5,485 nt of DNA, from the NCBI GenBank assembly GCA_964514175.1, contig CAZEPQ010000127.1:1-5485 (forward strand), written 5' to 3'. This document shows, piece after piece, positions 4,167 to 5,485 of the stretch (its first letter is position 1; each line of letters starts with the position of its first letter). Made by a program: the position numbers and the translations under genes. Source of the stretch: HGM13006 sp964514175. Its GTDB lineage: Bacteria; Bacillota; Clostridia; Oscillospirales; Oscillospiraceae. The notes beneath the pieces were generated by a model that was not told the DNA's origin, did not search any database, and saw only the letters and a program-made list of their open reading frames with translations.

Positions 4167-5485
4167 TTGGCTAGAAAGCTTAAAACTATGGACGGCAACA
4201 ACGCTGCGGCTCATGTGGCGTATGCGTTTACTGATGTTGCTGCGATTTACCCCATTACGCCCTCTTCTGTTATGGCAGAGCATGTGGATGAATGGTCCGC
4301 CGGCGGCAGAAAGAACCTCTTTGGCCAGACTGTTAAGGTTGCGGAGATGCAGTCCGAGGCCGGTGCCGCAGGTGCGGTACACGGCAGCCTGCTTTCCGGT
4401 GCCCTTACCACCACCTTCACCGCATCTCAGGGCCTGCTCCTGATGATCCCCAACATGTATAAGATCGCCGCAGAGAATCTGCCCTGCGTCATGCATGTTT
4501 CCGCTCGCGCCTTGGCCACCCATGCCCTTTCCATCTTCGGTGACCACAGCGACGTTATGGCCTGCCGTGGTACCGGCTTCGCCATGCTGGCATCCAACAA
4601 CCCCCAGGAGGTCATGGACCTCTCCGCAGTGGCCCATCTGGCTGCTATCGAGGGATCTGCTGCGTTCCTGCATTTCTTCGACGGCTTCCGTACTTCCCAC
4701 GAGATCCAGAAGGTGGGTGTGTGGGATTATGCCGACCTGGAAGAAATGATGGACAAGGAGAAGGTAGCTGCCTTCCGTGCCGGTGCTCTGAACCCCAATC
4801 ATCCCCATATCAAGGGTACCGCTCAGAACCCCGACATCTTCTTCCAGACCCGTGAGGCCTGCAATTCTCACTATGACGATATCCCCGGCATCGTGGTCAA
4901 GTATATGGACAAGGTCAACGAAAAGCTGGGTACTGATTACAAGCCCTTTAACTACTATGGCGCCCCTGACGCAGAGCAGGTCGTGGTCTCTATGGGCTCC
5001 TCTTGTGATGCACTGATGGAGGTCTGCGATTACCTCAACGCCAACGGCTGCAAGGTGGGTATGGTTTCCGTCCATCTGTATCGCCCCTTCTGTGCAAACT
5101 ATCTGGTGGATGTGCTGCCTGAGACCGTAAAGTCCATTGCCGTGCTGGATCGCTGCAAGGAACCTGGTTCCTTGGCAGAGCCCCTGTACCTGGATGTGGT
5201 GGCAGCCCTCGCCGGAACCAAGTTCGCAGGCGTCAAAGTTGTTGGCGGCCGCTATGGTCTGGGCTCCAAGGACGTGGGCACCGGCAGCCTGATCTCCGCT
5301 TATCGGAATCTGATGACCGAGACTCCCAAGCATCCTTTCACCCTGGGCATCACCGATGACGTGACCAACCTGTCCCTGCCTGTTCTGGAGAATCCCGACT
5401 GCCAGGCCAAGGGCAACACCGCATGTAAGTTCTGGGGTCTTGGCTCCGACGGCACCGTTGGCGCCAACAAGAACTCCATCAAGAT
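4167..5485 (+). CDS. nifJ: Pyruvate:ferredoxin (flavodoxin) oxidoreductase, N-terminal part (3' partial)
   Basis: The frame runs from TTG 4167 uninterrupted to the right edge: 439 codons of an enzyme usually about 1,170-1,190 residues long. It oxidises pyruvate with CoA to acetyl-CoA and CO2, passing electrons to ferredoxin or flavodoxin; it is cytoplasmic and central to clostridial fermentation. The N-terminal domain has YPITPSS at 28-34, with Thr31, Glu64 (VAEMQSEAGA) and Arg114 (HVSARAL) at the same numbers as the pyruvate- and TPP-contacting residues of the Desulfovibrio africanus enzyme. TFTASQGLLLMIPNMYK and FGDHSDVMACR are also family blocks. Residues ~260-415 form the second, transketolase C-terminal-like domain (VVVSMGSS, VSVHLYRPF, VLDRCKEPGS). 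The ferredoxin-like [4Fe-4S] domain and the TPP-pyrophosphate domain lie beyond the window. The gene is monocistronic on its left side, divergent from comM, with its own promoter and structured leader. Gene naming (nifJ, por, pfor) varies between species. Confidence 0.97.
   Translation, partial: MARKLKTMDGNNAAAHVAYAFTDVAAIYPITPSSVMAEHVDEWSAGGRKNLFGQTVKVAEMQSEAGAAGAVHGSLLSGALTTTFTASQGLLLMIPNMYKIAAENLPCVMHVSARALATHALSIFGDHSDVMACRGTGFAMLASNNPQEVMDLSAVAHLAAIEGSAAFLHFFDGFRTSHEIQKVGVWDYADLEEMMDKEKVAAFRAGALNPNHPHIKGTAQNPDIFFQTREACNSHYDDIPGIVVKYMDKVNEKLGTDYKPFNYYGAPDAEQVVVSMGSSCDALMEVCDYLNANGCKVGMVSVHLYRPFCANYLVDVLPETVKSIAVLDRCKEPGSLAEPLYLDVVAALAGTKFAGVKVVGGRYGLGSKDVGTGSLISAYRNLMTETPKHPFTLGITDDVTNLSLPVLENPDCQAKGNTACKFWGLGSDGTVGANKNSIK

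Noticed and set aside
4188..4190. ATG as start of the oxidoreductase gene
   Set aside because: It is 28 bases from the AGGAGG and would drop the conserved seven-residue lead; TTG 4167 also restores the exact family numbering of Thr31, Glu64 and Arg114.
4086..5333. 415-codon open frame on the - strand
   Set aside because: It lies wholly opposite the oxidoreductase leader and gene, its translation is His/Gly/Val-rich with no family motifs, and the + strand frame has clear catalytic residues. It is an antisense shadow.
1..5485. CRISPR array, insertion sequence, tRNA, rRNA or attachment site
   Set aside because: I saw no regularly spaced repeats, transposase or integrase genes, terminal inverted repeats or tRNA-like segments; the region looks like ordinary chromosome.

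Overview
The window looks like chromosomal DNA from a strictly anaerobic Firmicute, probably a gut clostridium of the Oscillospirales/Ruminococcaceae type. The basis is the gene set (class III anaerobic ribonucleotide reductase with its activase, one-polypeptide pyruvate:ferredoxin oxidoreductase), strong AGGAGG ribosome binding sites and moderately high GC coding sequence. The taxonomic call is inference from gene content and protein style, not from a search.

Left part (1-1283, + strand): the 3' end of an anaerobic ribonucleotide reductase operon. The large NrdD polypeptide enters from the left and stops at 584, just after its zinc-site region and before the glycyl radical domain. That domain is encoded by a separate 50-codon gene (617-769) with its own strong ribosome binding site. 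One base later comes nrdG (771-1283), the radical SAM activase. So the reductase is split: catalytic body, detachable glycyl radical peptide and activase are three consecutive genes. The small gene is easily missed because of its length, and it is the most interesting item here.

Middle (1284-3794): a strong stem-loop (1299-1332) lies between convergent genes and can terminate both strands. On the - strand, comM (YifB-type Mg-chelatase-like AAA+ ATPase, 3794-2277, TTG start) is followed after 2 bases by a 311-residue two-helix membrane protein of unknown function (2274-1339). These two form an operon.

Intergenic region (3795-4166, 372 bases): a divergent control region. It holds a predicted comM promoter on the - strand, a perfect 12-2-12 palindrome (3875-3900) downstream of that promoter, a 39-bp-spaced direct repeat, an extended -10 promoter for the oxidoreductase on the + strand, and a structured 5' leader with mutually exclusive pairings ahead of its start.

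Right part (4167-5485, + strand): the first 439 codons of pyruvate:ferredoxin/flavodoxin oxidoreductase, starting at TTG and running off the window. It makes acetyl-CoA and low-potential electrons. A reduced flavodoxin or ferredoxin of that kind is what NrdG needs to generate the glycyl radical, so the two ends of the window are plausibly linked in metabolism, though nothing shows they are co-regulated.
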